A stretch of DNA of 64,000 nucleotides from Manis javanica (GCF_040802235.1 NC_133156.1:116900173-116964172); one strand, 5' to 3'. Positions 1-12,845 are shown, counted from the stretch's first letter. Made by a program: numbers and translations. The notes: generated by a model from the letters alone, not told the origin.

Positions 1-14
1 TACATGTTGCCTGG

Positions 15-145
15 ACCTCTGTTTACTTGTCTATAGAAAGGGAATACAAATTCCAACTGTATAGGATTGCTATGTGGTTTAAATGAGGAAATACATAAAT
101 GAGCATAGTGTTTTGATAAAAGTGATATCATTATTATTTTATTAG
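15..145 (+). repeat. MIR-like SINE fragment
   Basis: The order of motifs matches the MIR core and tail: a 'few-G then AATA' stretch, a 'ttaaatgaggaaatacat' segment like the MIR 'attaaatgagataatacat' block, then an AT-rich tail. It is diverged and truncated at its 5' side by the window edge. Assignment is by eye. Confidence 0.5.
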
Positions 146-794
146 AGTTTAGCACTCTAGTTAGAGTTCATCATAGATTAAGAGAATACTCTGCATGGGG
201 AAACCAAGTAAAGCTCGGCTAACTAAGCTTGAAGAAAAGAAAGCAGGAGCTAGAATATAGGCACAGCAAGCACCCAGGTATGCATATTGTGGTGGGTAGC
301 AGGAGGCAAAAATAAAAACACATGAAGAGTTGTATCAGTAAAGGTACAAAGCTGTTCTCACTTCCCGAGTCAGAAAGAGTTCAAAGACAAGTATGTTAGC
401 AAAAAAGTTTCATGATATGTAAATGTTCAGAGCCATGACAAATATCATCAACAGCATAAGCTTCATTTGGAAGGTTTTTAAGATACATAGGCAGTAATTT
501 TTATTACATATTTTTATTTTAAATACAATTCTGCCTATAGGCTGATGGATAGAATGGATAGAATAAATAACTCTCTTAGTGGTGCCTTTTGACAGTAGAA
601 GAAAAATGGCATTTGTCTCTTAGTTGAAATGTACTTTTGGTAGGTATCTTGGAAGAACCAAAAATGAGGAACAAATACAGCCCACTGTCCTGAGAAACCA
701 TGTCTGGGAATTTGGCATTATAGTAGGTTGCACTGTGTTGATTTGTAGCAATTTTGCAATCTGGTCCATAATGGTCTTTTTCTAGTGTTGTATT
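146..794. other. non-coding DNA, nothing recognised
   Basis: AT-rich sequence with frequent stops in all frames. I see no recognisable repeat, RNA gene or splice-like structure. Confidence 0.5.
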
Positions 795-945
795 TCATGA
801 TCTCTATTCATTGTAATCCTGATGAGCTGTGTAGTGACAGGCATAATCTTTATTTAGCAAATTTGGAAACAGGCACAAGGAAGTTAGGTACTGAAAATCA
901 CCACATAGGATGAAGCTTTTGTGAACCTAAATCTGTTTGCCAAGG
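795..945 (-). repeat. MIR-like SINE, reverse orientation
   Basis: The segment reading 'gcaaatttggaaacaggcac' followed by 'aagttaggtactgaaaatcac' resembles the reverse complement of the MIR core, where the consensus reads gaggaaactgaggc...gttaagtaacttgccc...cacac. The order and spacing of the blocks fit MIR in reverse. Confidence 0.6.
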
Positions 946-1685
946 CTTAAGTCAATTGTCAATGAGTTATCAGACCAAGAAAAGGTGTTTGCCATACACT
1001 AAACTGTAGACTAAACAATAGTCATGATAATATTCTATTTAATAAAACTGGCCAGCTTAGGAGAGAAGCTTTCTAAAGTCCTTGAATCCAGAAGCACTTT
1101 GGCCCTTTCGGGAGTAATGTGCAGAGAGGTCAATCATCTGATTTTGACTCCTGAGATTCACCATGAATAACAATAATCTAATTGTACAAAGTTTTCTGAA
1201 GAAAATCAATGCCACTACAGTAATAGCATATTAGAAGGAGAAAGAATGGACCCTGAATTATTGCGTATATTAAGGGCATCATTATGTAGAAGACTGCTAT
1301 CTACAAATTCATAAGTGATGCTTTGGAACATACCTTCTGGATTAAAAAAATTATTAAATAATGATAGCCAAGTATTTTTATAAACCATACAGAAAAAGGA
1401 TAAGAGGAAAAATCTGAACAACCTTGCACAATTAAACATTTTTTTTCTAAAGAGCATCAATTGATTTAAAACAATGAGACTTTTGAACCATAAAGTTAGA
1501 GACTTACATTTTCACTCATTACCATCATTTATTCATTCAGCTGGCACCAATTAAGTTCAGAGGCCTGTATTAAAATGTTACTAAGGGTTTTCAAAAGGAA
1601 TAAAAGATACAGTTTTGATCTCAAGGAATATACACCTTAGACAGGGGACAATGTTTAATTAGGTTTCTGCCAGATAATTTAAAAT
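946..1685. other. non-coding DNA with an old repeat scrap
   Basis: There is no gene-like structure. Around 1,527-1,660 the order 'tttattcattcagc', 'aaaagatacagttttgatct', 'caaggaatatacacctt' recalls the very old mammalian repeat that reads 'attcattcaacaaatatt...gatacaaagatgaa...tccctgccctcaaggagcttacagtct'. That assignment is weak. Confidence 0.4.
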
Positions 1686-1808
1686 ATTTCACTGAGTTCT
1701 AAGTAAACATAGTCATATGCCTGTCTATAAACGTGGCTTTTCTGGGTTTCTTGAGGGTTGCCCATAGTATGAAAATTCCAAAGGGGAAATAATCTTCACA
1801 GACACAAG
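1686..1808. repeat. 123-bp duplicated segment, copy A
   Basis: This segment is repeated in direct orientation at 4,767-4,889. I count 8 mismatches and no gaps over 123 bp, so identity is about 93.5%. The similarity stops abruptly at both ends. It begins 'atttcactgagttctaagta' and ends with 'agacacaag'. I do not recognise it as a named repeat family. It has no terminal A-tract or inverted repeats in either copy. Confidence 0.85.
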
Positions 1809-2860
1809 ACATATATTAACAAATAAAATTGTATATGTTATAGAAATATGAACAAATTTTAGAAAATGAATAAAGCAGAGAAGTCCCCATTTCTTTCATA
1901 TACCTCACCTACATGTTTTATCTGGTTCCTATATATTCTAAAGAATACCAATATTGAATTAGGGAAAGAGTTCAAAGCAAAAAAAAAAACAGGTAGGAAT
2001 GAGTCACATAAGATGTGTGATTGGATAAGATTATGATTTATTAGAAGTAATCAAGATCAATGAAGTGACGTGAACACAAATGAAAAGTGTGAGTGACCAT
2101 CAGAAGAACAAGCATCCTTCCGCAGTCAAGTTCTTAAGTAAAGAGGGCTATCACTAGAATGCAGAGTAGTTCACTGTGAAGCACTGCAAAATACACCAGT
2201 GCACCCTTCTTCCACTCCAACCAACCACTCAAGAGAAAGCTGGAGGGCCTTGCCTGGCATGCCAGTACTACAGGGCCTCAGAGGGCAACAGTGCAGGTCA
2301 GTGAGCCAAGTCTGATATTTGAGTACTTAGAGGAACCAGCTCTTCTTGGAATATAGAAACATACAAGTTAACTCTTTTATGATGTGTCAGCAGTCTCTTC
2401 TATCCACTTTCATTCAAATAAACATTAAACATGGCTTCTCAATTCTGCTGTCTTCAAGGAAATGCTCAAATTACAGGAGCTCAGTTCCTAACAACAGAGT
2501 CAAATATGAAATTTTCATGTATCCTTATAGAAATAAATTGCTTACAATTCTTAGATCTATCAATGCATCTTAAATTGTACACCAGAGGAAGGAAACCTAA
2601 GCAGTTACGTTAGTAAAGTAGGAGAGAAATAAAGGCAATAGAGGGCTATATAAAAGATACTCAGAGTACTCAGAGAGAGACGGGCTACTAGCTAGCTTGA
2701 GCAAGGTCCTGAAACTGACAAAATGATGGGGGCTAGAAGTTGGGGAAAGGGAGGAGAATAACCCTTCTCTGAATTCCACCTCACAGAAAGAAAAGAAAGA
2801 TAGTAATCAGAGAGGTTCTGTATCATAGAGAGGTCGCCCTGTCACAGAGGGGACCCAAAG
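1809..2860. other. non-coding DNA, nothing recognised
   Basis: I see no recognisable repeat or coding structure. The short open frames here have no codon-level or homology support. Confidence 0.45.
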
Positions 2861-3048
2861 CAGTGGTTCTCAGAGTATGGTTCCCAGGTCAGCTGTCCTG
2901 GCATCACCTGTGAGCGCGTTAGGGTAGGAAATTCATGAGCCCCACCCTTGACCCACCTAATCAGACTTCCTGGATAAGCCCCAGCAAACTATGTGACAAC
3001 AAGCCTGCTGTGGGATCTTTTATACAAATTAAAGTTTGAGAACCACTG
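2861..3048 (+). mobile_element. MER5A-like non-autonomous hAT (Charlie) element
   Basis: The 188-bp element starts with 'cagtggttctca' and ends with 'gagaaccactg', which are the expected inverted termini of MER5A. The interior also matches the family order (catcacctgtgag, gccccacccttgaccc, aatcagacttcc, ccagcaaactatgtg). The flanking octamers acccaaag (2,853-2,860) and acctaaat (3,049-3,056) match at 6 of 8 positions, as expected for an ancient 8-bp hAT target duplication. MER5A has no coding capacity and was mobilised in trans by Charlie transposases early in eutherian history. Confidence 0.9.
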
Positions 3049-3444
3049 ACCTAAATCATCTCAGTTAAAGCAATAAACAAGCTCATGCCGAGAACAAGAG
3101 GGTAGGGGTAGGATTTCAGGAGTGGAGATTTAGAACATGGCAGGGAGGGATATAGGATGGAGGTGAGGAATTAATGAAAGGCTAGTGAGTTACGCCAGGC
3201 CCATATGAAGCTAGTGAGTGTACCTTTCTAAACAAAAAGTCTTCTCCTGAGCTGGCTTCTGGGTCTATATTCCGTGTACAGTATTAATAAGTCTAAGTAA
3301 AATGGCATTCTGATTTGCATATAACTGACTGTAGAGACAGCTTGATTATAATTTAGGGATTGCTCTGTGTGTGTTTATATATAACTATAATGCATCAAAT
3401 TAAGCAAAAAAGAAAATATGCATAGGACTAGAGGAGGAAATGTA

Positions 3445-3560
3445 CTGGAGTACCAGCAGATTCAGAGTGAAGCTCGTAATTCTTCTAACATATGGCCCTG
3501 GGCAAGTCATTAAACTTCTTCACTGCTCATTTTCTCATCTGCAAACTTGGATCTAGAATA
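3445..3560 (+). repeat. MIR SINE fragment
   Basis: The blocks 'ccctgggcaagtcattaaac' and 'cattttctcatctgcaaa' are the MIR core (cttgggcaagttacttaacctctctgtgcctcagtttcctcatctgtaaaa) in forward orientation. Confidence 0.8.
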
Positions 3561-4766
3561 AATCTATTCATTTATTTAAACAACAAGGGAGGGGGAAAAA
3601 TAGATAAGTACACAAATACACAAATAACCCAGCCCTAAGCCTATTATGATAAAGCTATGGTGGGGGTATTGATCTATAGAGGATGCAGAGAGAACAGCGA
3701 GAACTAAACAATTAATTCTAAACAAGAAACCTTCCCATTGAAGAGCTAGACCTTGAAGAGTGAGAAAATTAATGAGTGGAAGGCCCAAAAGGTGGAGAGT
3801 AAGAAAGCACAGGGCAAAAGTAGGGAATGGAAAGAGCCCAGTATGGATTTGTAGAAGTGAGACTGTACTAAGGGAGGGACAAGATCTCTTCTAGCTCTAA
3901 GACTGATTTTTCAAGTAATTTTCAACAGCCTGAAAATAATGAGCAAATTTGATAGTGTAATTTTATCAACCGTACCCATCCTGGGACACTTCTTAAATTT
4001 TTCAATAGTTCACAAATATTGAACTTTGGGCAAAAGCCTTACAGAATTCTTCCCAACTGGCTTTAAAGTAAAATAACCAGGAGTGTAAATTGGTGAAGGA
4101 GTGTGCAAACCTTTTATGTTCCATCCTCCTGACTGACATGAGAATTATAGGTATTTCTGGTGCCACTTGATAGAAGGGCTGCTTGCGTCTTTGAAAAACT
4201 ATTGCTGCTGAGAGGCCAGAACTTAAATCGATTCCTTCATAGGAAAGGAGGAACACATTACAATGAACTTTTGATTAACCTTTTGTAAGTAGGCCGATTT
4301 TTTATTCTCATAATATAATTCATATATTGGATCTCTGGCAAAGAACCCTTGCTAAGCACCCTTTTCCTGTCTTGGGCCATGTCTCAGAGGACCTGAGTGA
4401 GCAGAAAGCATTTGTCCTCTTGAATTTAAAAGCAGTTCTGGACTCTCGTCAGGGCAGCACAGATAATTTAAGACAGAAGAGTATAGTAGGCTTTGCGTTT
4501 CTGGAAGAGAATGCAAAGAAAACATCTTTTTCATTTTGATCAGATTTCACAATTCCAGGACTAAGCAGCAGGCTGATCAATCACAATATACCTCCCTCTT
4601 CTGGAAAATGTTATTTCTATCAGTCACTTATTGTAATTTCTGAAAACCTTCCAAACTGCTAGACTGAACGGGCACCTAATGGTGGACACCTGTGGTTCTA
4701 CTTAAAGAATTAATCATATTTTTAGTTAATGCACACAAGCCTGGAAAGAATAGTCCAAGGAACAGC
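3561..4766. other. non-coding DNA, nothing firm
   Basis: There is no gene-like structure. A stretch near 3,580-3,830 has the look of an old L2-type or similar mammalian repeat, but it is too decayed to name. Confidence 0.4.
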
Positions 4767-4889
4767 ATTTCACTGAGTTCTAAGTAAATACAGTCATATG
4801 CCTGTCTATAAAGGTGGCTTTTCTGGGTTTCTTCAGGGTTGCACATAGTATGAAAACTCCAAAGGGGAAACAATCTTCGCAGACACAAG
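4767..4889. repeat. 123-bp duplicated segment, copy B
   Basis: This is the direct-orientation partner of 1,686-1,808, aligned without gaps with 8 substitutions. The flanks of the two copies do not align, so the duplicated block is confined to this length. Confidence 0.85.
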
Positions 4890-7800
4890 TGTTTAGGCTG
4901 CATACTTTCTACCATTATCAACCAGCATGCTGGCCAGCAAGCACTATGAAGCACCTATTTTATGTTGAGGAAAGAGACAGCAGAGGCTGATTCTAAACAC
5001 AAGATAAAAATCTGAGTCAAATCCTTCCCCTGGAATATAGCCAGAAAGTCACAATTGTTGGTTTTTAATCCTTTTTTGAGTTTTTAGGGTTCATATCTGG
5101 ATGAATTGATTAAATAGCTACTCTTTCCTCAGCAACCTGTCTTTATGTTAATAATAATCTTTTGGACATGGGCTAAAACTTCCCTTTATAAGTTTTTCCA
5201 GGCTCCTCCCACATCAGCTGGCCTCATGAAGTGGGCATCACTTTTAGATTTGATTCCTTCCCCTAGCATGTTAACTACGTATCGTTTGGGAAATAGTTGG
5301 TTTCAGGAGTGATGATCCCTTCCCTTAATCTTTATCACCAACAATAAAATATTTTGGATATCGTGAAGAAACATTTTTTGTGTGTGTGTTTTTATATGTC
5401 CAAATAAAATACATCTGTAAGATCTCACATAATCATAAACTCACAGATGGGGCTGAAAGGAACCTTTATTCACCATGTTCAGGCTCCTTGGGCAGATTTC
5501 TCATTTGCAAGCTATGTATGCTGACAATTAAAAAGAGACTAAGTGTGAATGCCAACAAGAACCACAAGTGTGTGTGAGGAGAGGTGAGGGAGAAGGCAGG
5601 AAAGTCAGACCCTGGCCTAACAGGATTCCGTTGACAGCCTGTTAGGGACAGTGACACTCTGAAGCACAGTAAACTGAACCCCAGGAGCCTCCAATTCCTA
5701 TTGAATTTCTGTTGGCCTTTTTTCTCCCTCAGAAGGGGACTTTGGGATAAAGCTTTATAATTATGTAATTTAAAAGGGGAAAAGAGAACAGTTTTTAAAC
5801 AATTTCTCTCTTCAGTTAGCAGTTTCTCACCATTATTTTCACAATTAACTCACTGTCAGTTCACATTGTTTTTAAGAGTTCATGAGTTTTAAGATGATTT
5901 AATCTGGTGTATTTTTCTTAACTAATAGATAAAATTGTACCACTCACAGGGTATCCCTGTTCAAAACAGACACTAAAGTTGAGGGGGGAAAAGACCCTGT
6001 TTTCCCTCTGTCACCTCTGGTAAGAATATGGACTCTCATTCACTCTCACGCACCACATCTTCCCATTTTTACTTCCTACTGATATTTTGGCTGACTCTGT
6101 TACACAGGACATTTCTGATTCATTACCCACTCCATTCCTATGCCCAGGGGAAGAGCCCTGTTTGTAATGCTGGAAACTTAAGCGATTTGAGAGATCCCTT
6201 TTAAGCACAGAGGGAAAGTTGAATTGGAAGGAAACAGTGATTTTAATCAATTATGGTTGAAATACATGGTGTTTTGAGTTTTTACCAAAAAAGAAAAAAA
6301 TGCCCCACTATGAGAACACATGGCTAGGGCCCCTCTGGCTTCAGATTCTATAGCTTCACAACAAGCCTGCCTGTGCTCACCCCCACCTCCACCTCCACCA
6401 CTGCAGCCCACCTGAGGGGGAAATTCTAGCCCAAGAATAAACCTAATGAATTCCCTTTACTGGTTCTCTTTAATCCAAGAAATACTTAAATTCTCAAAAA
6501 AGACATAGTTCAAAATCAAGGATAAAGAAAGGAAAATTATAAAACATTAAAATGCTGTTCCTAAAAAGGTTTCCAATACTGAAAATACCACCCATATCTC
6601 CTTGATCATCTTACCTGAGCATCCAGCTTTCATAGGATGCACACTACCATGTTCCTCTTGGAGAATGTTACCATTAGTAACCAAAATTTACTTCTGTCTT
6701 TAAGAACATAAAAAAGAGGGGGAATGTAAGTTCAAACAGGACCTTCTATTGTAATTCCAGGATTGAGTCAGAGGGATGGGCTTTATTCAGAAATAATTTG
6801 CCAAAGACCTCTGCCTACCTCTGAGGCTATCTGTGATGCTTCTCCTAGAAGAGGTCTTATCAAAGCCAGTCCTGGCTACATTCTAGCAAATCACTGACTC
6901 CTCCAGGAAGCAGCTAGAGCATATGGCCATCCTGAACCAGGCACTCCACTGTCAAAAGAGGGGTCTTCTCAGAAGCATTCTGGCACACACACACATTTTA
7001 ATAGACTACTCTAATTCATTTACCAGCTTTCTGAGCTTTGTCTAAGAATAGAGTCTCATTTTTAGAATGCACATTGTACAGTTCACCTAACTAGGTTCTG
7101 GTTATGACCTACTGTGTATACAGCACAGACACAGAGAGCAAATTCTTTCCAACCACCAAGAAATCTTATCTTTGAGCTATTCATACCTCTCTTACTTAGA
7201 AAAAGCATTTTCTTTATTAGCCTCAACTGTTTATATAGCAAAAATCATGCTATAAGACACAGCAATTCACCCAATCTTTAGTCATACACTAACTTCAACA
7301 TTATTTAGATTAAGCAGCATAAAGACAGCACTGGGGGTGATATCCAAGTCATAAACTCACAGAGTAAAAGATCTTTAGAACATAAAGAATCTCTAAGGTG
7401 ATCCAGCTGAATTTTCCATATAGCAGGACTTCAGCCCCCCAAACTCAGAGGCGTGTTCATCAGCTGAACTGAATCAATCCATTCACACAGAGCTCTTCCC
7501 TTACCCTACAGCTGGTTTCTTTAGGGACTGATCCTAATGTTTTGAAAGTCTTTCTTATATTTGCCCACTTCTAGGCTTAGTCCCCCATCCACCACTCTTC
7601 CCTGGAAGCAGCCAGGACTAACGCTCTTCTTCCTTTACTGATGTCAATCCTTTTAACTCTTATGAACAATATTCTAAGTTCCACACAGGCATCTAATTCA
7701 CTTTCTACTGTTAGGCTTCTGGCATGATTTCTTGCCCTTCTACTACTCTGGTACCCAGTTCTAAATATTCCCCAATTTGTTAAAGTAGTCTTAAAACATG

Positions 7801-8649
7801 TCACCTAGATCAGAAACTATTAACCTAGATGTGATCTGACTATGGATATTTGTATCAGATAGTTCTATTTTTGTCATAGCATTTAAACAATTCACAATTG
7901 AGTTAAATTTTGGGGGTAACCATGCCAACCAAGCACTTGGCCCAAATTAAGCTCATGGTCAATTACATTTAAAACCAGAACACTCTCTAATGTAGATTTC
8001 TCCAAAGAAAGAGGTATCACATGTCCAGAAGTAGTTAAAAATGATCATCTTCCAGGAGATGTTTAAAGGATGGAATCCCATAATAATCCCGCCATTGTCC
8101 TATTGCAGAGTTTTTCCACTTAAAGTCAGCAAACAAGCCTTCAAATTCTTCCAAATGTCTGCAAGCCACTATACTATACGCAAGCATGTTGTCCTGAAAT
8201 TTAAGACTACAAAGTCCTCAGTGGAATGGTCACCAGCAATTAAAAAAAAAAAGCAAACCAGATATCTTGCCTAATCCAGGTTAAATAAATGTGCTATGAA
8301 TTTCTTTACTATTTTTCCCATCGTCCCCACAACATTAATATGGTTCAAGGTCCATAGTAAGCATTAAACAGTTACTGACTAAACCACTGTATAAATGAAT
8401 GATTAGTTCCCATGCTCCCACCTTCCCTTTAATAATGGATTGGTTTTCATCAATAAATTTCATTCCCCACGTCACTCTTAAAAATGATAGTTCTCCACTA
8501 GGGCACTGAGCAGTGATAATATTCTTGTCTCTGCAATTGACTGATTCTGTTACTTCCGAAATACATATAAGCCTTTTAAGACCCTTGTTTCTCCATCTGA
8601 ACAACAATCCCAACATTTCATGTAGTACATTTTGTGAACCAAGTACAGC
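4890..8649. other. non-coding DNA, sparse old-repeat traces
   Basis: No gene is recognised. Near 5,425-5,600 and 7,350-7,450 the phrase 'cataaactcacaga' is followed by blocks resembling an old LINE/SINE-type repeat (consensus style: agagctggaagggacc...agatcatctagtccaa). A short CCACCT-rich run lies at 6,380-6,412. The rest is ordinary AT-rich sequence. Confidence 0.4.
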
Positions 8650-8835
8650 TTGAGGCACTTGACTAATATTAATTCATTGAATCTTCTGGAAAACCAGATT
8701 GAGAGACAGAAAGGTCAACTAATTTAGGCACAATCATCTATCTTGCAAGTGGTAGAGATAGGATTTAAATCCAGGCTGTCTGACTTTTGCCCATGTGTGT
8801 GCTTAACCACTATGCAACACTATCTTTCCATAGGT
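8650..8835 (-). repeat. MIR SINE, reverse orientation
   Basis: The reverse MIR order is clear: 'aattcattgaatcttctgg', 'gagagacagaaaggtcaact', 'caagtggtagagataggatt', 'taaatccaggctgtctgact', 'cttaaccactatgcaacact'. It is nearly full length. Confidence 0.85.
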
Positions 8836-10154
8836 TCTGATGGCATAATGTTTGGGTAGTAAGAAGATCTTTATCTTCCTTGGACAGTAAGGAAGATCAT
8901 TGATCATATTCCTTACATAAGAAGTGAATCCCTTACTATATCATTGATACAGAGGTAAAAAAAAAACTGATTAATTTTCTATTAGTTCCTCAGACAGTAG
9001 CTTCTCCTTCTGAGTCATTTTCTAAAAGTTATTAATGGAAAGCCCACTCAAAATACAGTGTTTTAAACACAGAATGGATGCAAATGCTTTGAAATGATTT
9101 GGATTCTTTCCAGTCACAACTGTTGGAAGTATTTACCCAAAATGTTAAGGACCATGAGAGCCAGTTGACCTATTGCCAGAACAACAGCAAATCAAAAAAG
9201 TGTTGTGCCAGGCACCAGGGATCTGAGGGAAGAGGAAAAATGTACTTCCTCAGAAAAACACCGAGGTGTAGCATATTCCAGAGCTAAGTGCTGGCCCAAT
9301 TGAAAGCAGGAACAGAAAGGTACTCAGATATTTGCAGGTTGTTTACAGAGGTATAAATAGTGACTTCTACCCTCACAAATAAGAAAATTTTCAGGACTTA
9401 CAGCCTTGTTCCTGGCTTCTCCACATACACATTCCCAGGCCCTGGCCTGCTGGAGTGGAGGACTGCCTCAGTGCTCACTACTCTCCATGTACTTATCCCA
9501 ATGGACTCAGTGCAATGAATTTTTTTTAAATAATGGAAGCCAGATAACAAAACCTATGAACAAACAAACCTCTCAAGAATGTGGGGTGATAGGGTAAGAA
9601 GGAAAAAGCAAGTTGGAAGTCAAAGCAGTCACAGAAGCAGTTACACACTAAATGGTGTTTTTTTTTTTTACTCCAAATTTAGACTCAAACTGGATCCAGT
9701 ATTCCTTCAGCTCAGTAAGAAGTACACTAGTGCCTGCATAGAGCTGAGCTCTAAGGGGGGTGTTTCTGTCTCACAGTGGACCTCAAAGAAGGCAAGATTT
9801 TCAGTGAAAGGTTAGGGTCCGTGGCAAACTAGTCTAAGTTTAGGATTTCTCTCTGGAAAGTTCATTTCTGAGAGGAGTTTATGGTGATTTGCTCTAATCA
9901 TCAGAAGGGCACTGGTGGGCTTTTGAAGGGCCCAAAGTCACATTTCCTTGAATGAACCAGTAGTGGATACAGCAATAGAGTATCCACATTCAACTGATGA
10001 CAGAATGATGCCCCACAAGTCTAGAGGAAATTTTTTAGGAAACCAAATATAAATTTGGAGTCTCACCTTTGACTAATTGAAATATTCTCCTGATGTATTA
10101 AATGAAGGGAAAGAAAGAACAATTAACAATTGCAAGGCTATTTTTAGAAAATAA
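8836..10154. other. non-coding DNA, nothing recognised
   Basis: I see no repeat, RNA gene or coding structure. Short T and A runs occur near 8,957 and 9,658. Confidence 0.4.
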
Positions 10155-10226
10155 TGCAATATATATGAATACTCACTTACATATACATATGCACACACAT
10201 ACATACATGCATACACACATGCCTCC
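10155..10226. repeat. degenerate AT/CA simple repeat
   Basis: Runs of atatat, acatatacatatgc, acacacatacatacatgc and atacacacatg form an interrupted alternating purine-pyrimidine tract of about 70 bp. Confidence 0.75.
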
Positions 10227-10707
10227 CTACCGCCTTTAGGAGGTGGGCTGGTTAGGTTGTTGAGATAGGCTAACTCCTGACATGTTTTCCTGAAAGATAA
10301 AATGAATATTTGCCCCCATTGAGTAAGTGTCCCTGGGAACTTTCCAGAAAGAAAGTTGTACATTGTAAAAATCAGTAAACAGCTAGAAAATGAAGCAACA
10401 GCCCAGGTAAAGTCCAAACTTGAGAACTCAAACACAGCTTATGTTTATGCTTTGGTGTAGGTGATGCAGGTATCATGCAAATTGTGTGCAGCAATGTCCT
10501 GGTCTCTGGATCTGAATTGGCGGCTCACCTGGCAGGAGTGCCCTGGGTGTTGGACCTATTATTATGGGAACTGGGGTTCTGGTAAGAGGGGAAGGTCTCA
10601 TGAGGCTCTAAGACAAGGTGCTTGGACATGACTTGTAGAGGCAAAGGTGGGTAGAAGTGGCAAGAAGAAAGCAGACACTTCCTCTAGCACCATGAGATAT
10701 TTTTTCC

Positions 10708-10790
10708 CCTTTCTCTTCTGGCAGCTTCTCTAGAAGCTTCCCTAGCTTCTCCTTTCTCTTCTGTTAGCTTCTCTAACAGACTGGTTTATT
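10708..10790. repeat. two-copy tandem repeat, unit about 43 bp
   Basis: The phrase 'cctttctcttctggcagctt' at 10,708 recurs as 'cctttctcttctgttagctt' at 10,751. Each is followed by 'ctcta' and a related tail. It is pyrimidine-rich and likely arose by replication slippage. Confidence 0.7.
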
Positions 10791-10916
10791 AAAGAGAAAT
10801 ATACCAGACACGAACAGGTCTAAGCCTCAATCTCCTTATCTCTTAGGTGGGGATAATGATACTGTCTCTCCTATCTCAATAGCTTACCAGGGAAATCCCA
10901 AAGTGGGTGATCCACC

Positions 10917-11252
10917 TGCTACAGACTGAATGCTTGTGTTTCCCAAAATTCATATGCTGAAACTTAATGCTCAACATGATGGTATTCAGAAGTGAGGCTT
11001 TTGTAGGTGAGTAGGTCATGAGGGTGGAGCCCTCCTGAACAAGATTAGTGCCCTGAAAGGAGACCCCCACAGAACCCCCTAGCTCCTTCAGCCACATCAG
11101 GACAAAGTGAAAAGACGGCTCTCACCAGACACCCATTTTGCTGGTGCCTTGATCTCAGACTTTCTGGCCTCCAGAATTACAAGAAGTTTTTGTGGCTTGT
11201 AAGCAATCCAGTCTATGGTATTCTGTTATAGTGGCTCAAACGGATCAAGACA
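10917..11252 (+). mobile_element. MLT1-type MaLR solo LTR
   Basis: The sequence follows the MLT1 LTR consensus from start to end: tgctacagactgaatg, aaaattcatatgctgaaac, ggtcatgagggtggagccct, gattagtgccct, ctcaccagacaccc, gccttgatctcagactttct, ggcctccagaatta, cagtctatggtattctgtta, and a terminal 'gatcaagaca'. About 336 bp are retained, and it starts TG and ends CA. MaLR LTRs derive from ERVL-related elements and are ancient in placentals. No clean 5-bp target duplication could be read. Confidence 0.88.
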
Positions 11253-12689
11253 GACCCCACCACTACATTTCTTCCTTTATCAACTGTTTATAGACCACAC
11301 AAACCTAGGGAATAATTTTCCTTCTTTCTCAGTTCCCATTAGGCTCTCATAAGTTCCCTGAACCCCTAAGTTCCCACTGAAAAGTGGGAAAATGCAGTTT
11401 GTTAGAAGTAATAAAATTTTTGAAAACACCTGTCTTTTTTTAAGCTCCCAAACTATCCTTTTCTCAGAATGAGAGAACATTTTTCTACAATGAAGTTATT
11501 CGGGATTGCCACTTAATTTATCATAGTCAAAACTAAATATGGCTCTATTTTATGTTCTATAAAAATTCATACTGAAATTTACCTTGCCTAACCTTTATAG
11601 CCATATTTAAAACAAATCTGTTCTTCAAAATAATCACATTCAGTATAAGAAAAACAAACTCCATCCATTCTGGCTCCAAGAACCAGCTTCTGTGCCCAGC
11701 CCATCTTTCTTCTGGCTCCAGATGCTCGTTGCTGACCGGGGTACTCCACCGCTCTTCATCGCATCCGACTTAGACTCTGAGGAGCCGGGTTCTGTGTCAC
11801 ACAGTATCTACAGTGAAAGCACTTTTTACAGAAAGATCATTCTCTATTTTCAAGAAGGTCACAGAGTTGCTCAACTGGCAACAGCAAACTAGTCCTCAAA
11901 AGAGAATCTTTTCCTATTTCATTTCTTCATTATTTTCCCCCAAATAAATCTATTCCAAAGCCCCATTTCAGTCAGTTTAATTCTCTCACTAGGGTCACTA
12001 TGGCCTAGTTCTTCTAATCTGGAAGGAGTCCGATTCTCTTCATTTGTGAAGGACATACAGGACACTCCTAATGACAGACATTACCAAGTACATTTTGTAC
12101 GTGTGTATATGTGTGTGCAGCCATCATAATTGAGAATATTAGGTCTGCCAAGGACTCCTAGGAACCCCTAGATCAACCCTCCTTGATCCCCATTACATAC
12201 TTAACAAAACTGAGGTAACATGGCTGAGTGAGCCATCCCTGTTCTGTTCCTTCTTCCAGTCTGTCGGCACACATCTACAGAATGGATTCATGACTATCCT
12301 ACTTTCTCTCTGCTTCATACTTGCCTCTTCTCTCTTTTCTCTTGATTAACTCCAGTCTTTCCAGGCTACATGATTTCCCATTATCTACCACCTTCCAGAG
12401 AACTCAGAGTCACACAACGCATCTGAGCTTTTCAGATAGGTGTTTCTGATAACATGTCCCCACTGACAGTTCTCTAAGAACTGAAAAGTAAAAATACACC
12501 CACAACTCAATGCTGCAGATCAAGCAAAAAGGCAGTTTCAATCGGAAAAAGAAGCAAGCAAGTGAATTTTTGAGTCAGAATATGAGCTCCTATTCACCAT
12601 CCATCCTTGGCATCTAGAGCAGTGCTGGCACATGGTAAATGGCCCATAAACATACATATGTAGGACCAGGCATCAGTAGGTAGAAGACA
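11253..12689. other. non-coding DNA; short cadherin-like phrase, old repeat scraps
   Basis: There is no confident gene. One forward frame at about 11,710-11,800 reads a phrase reminiscent of cadherin repeats (VADRGTPPL) without flanking splice sites or further similarity; it is discussed under findings. At 12,600-12,655 'cagtgctggcacatggtaaa' looks like the tail of a MIR or L2 copy. Confidence 0.4.
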
Positions 12690-12845
12690 GTAAAGGCTGT
12701 ATTAGAAGTCAGAAGACCTGGAATCTCGCACTAGCTTTGCCTGAATTACATTATGTGCCTATGAGTGCATTTTTTCCTTGGTAAGAATCAAAGGAGTAGC
12801 ATTAAATTATTATAAGGTATTTCTGTTTTAAAAATTCTATGATGA
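12690..12845 (+). repeat. MIR SINE fragment
   Basis: The blocks 'gtcagaagacctggaatctc', 'actagctttgcctgaattac' and a later 'ttggtaagaatcaaagg' align in order with the 5' and core parts of MIR. It is diverged. Confidence 0.6.
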
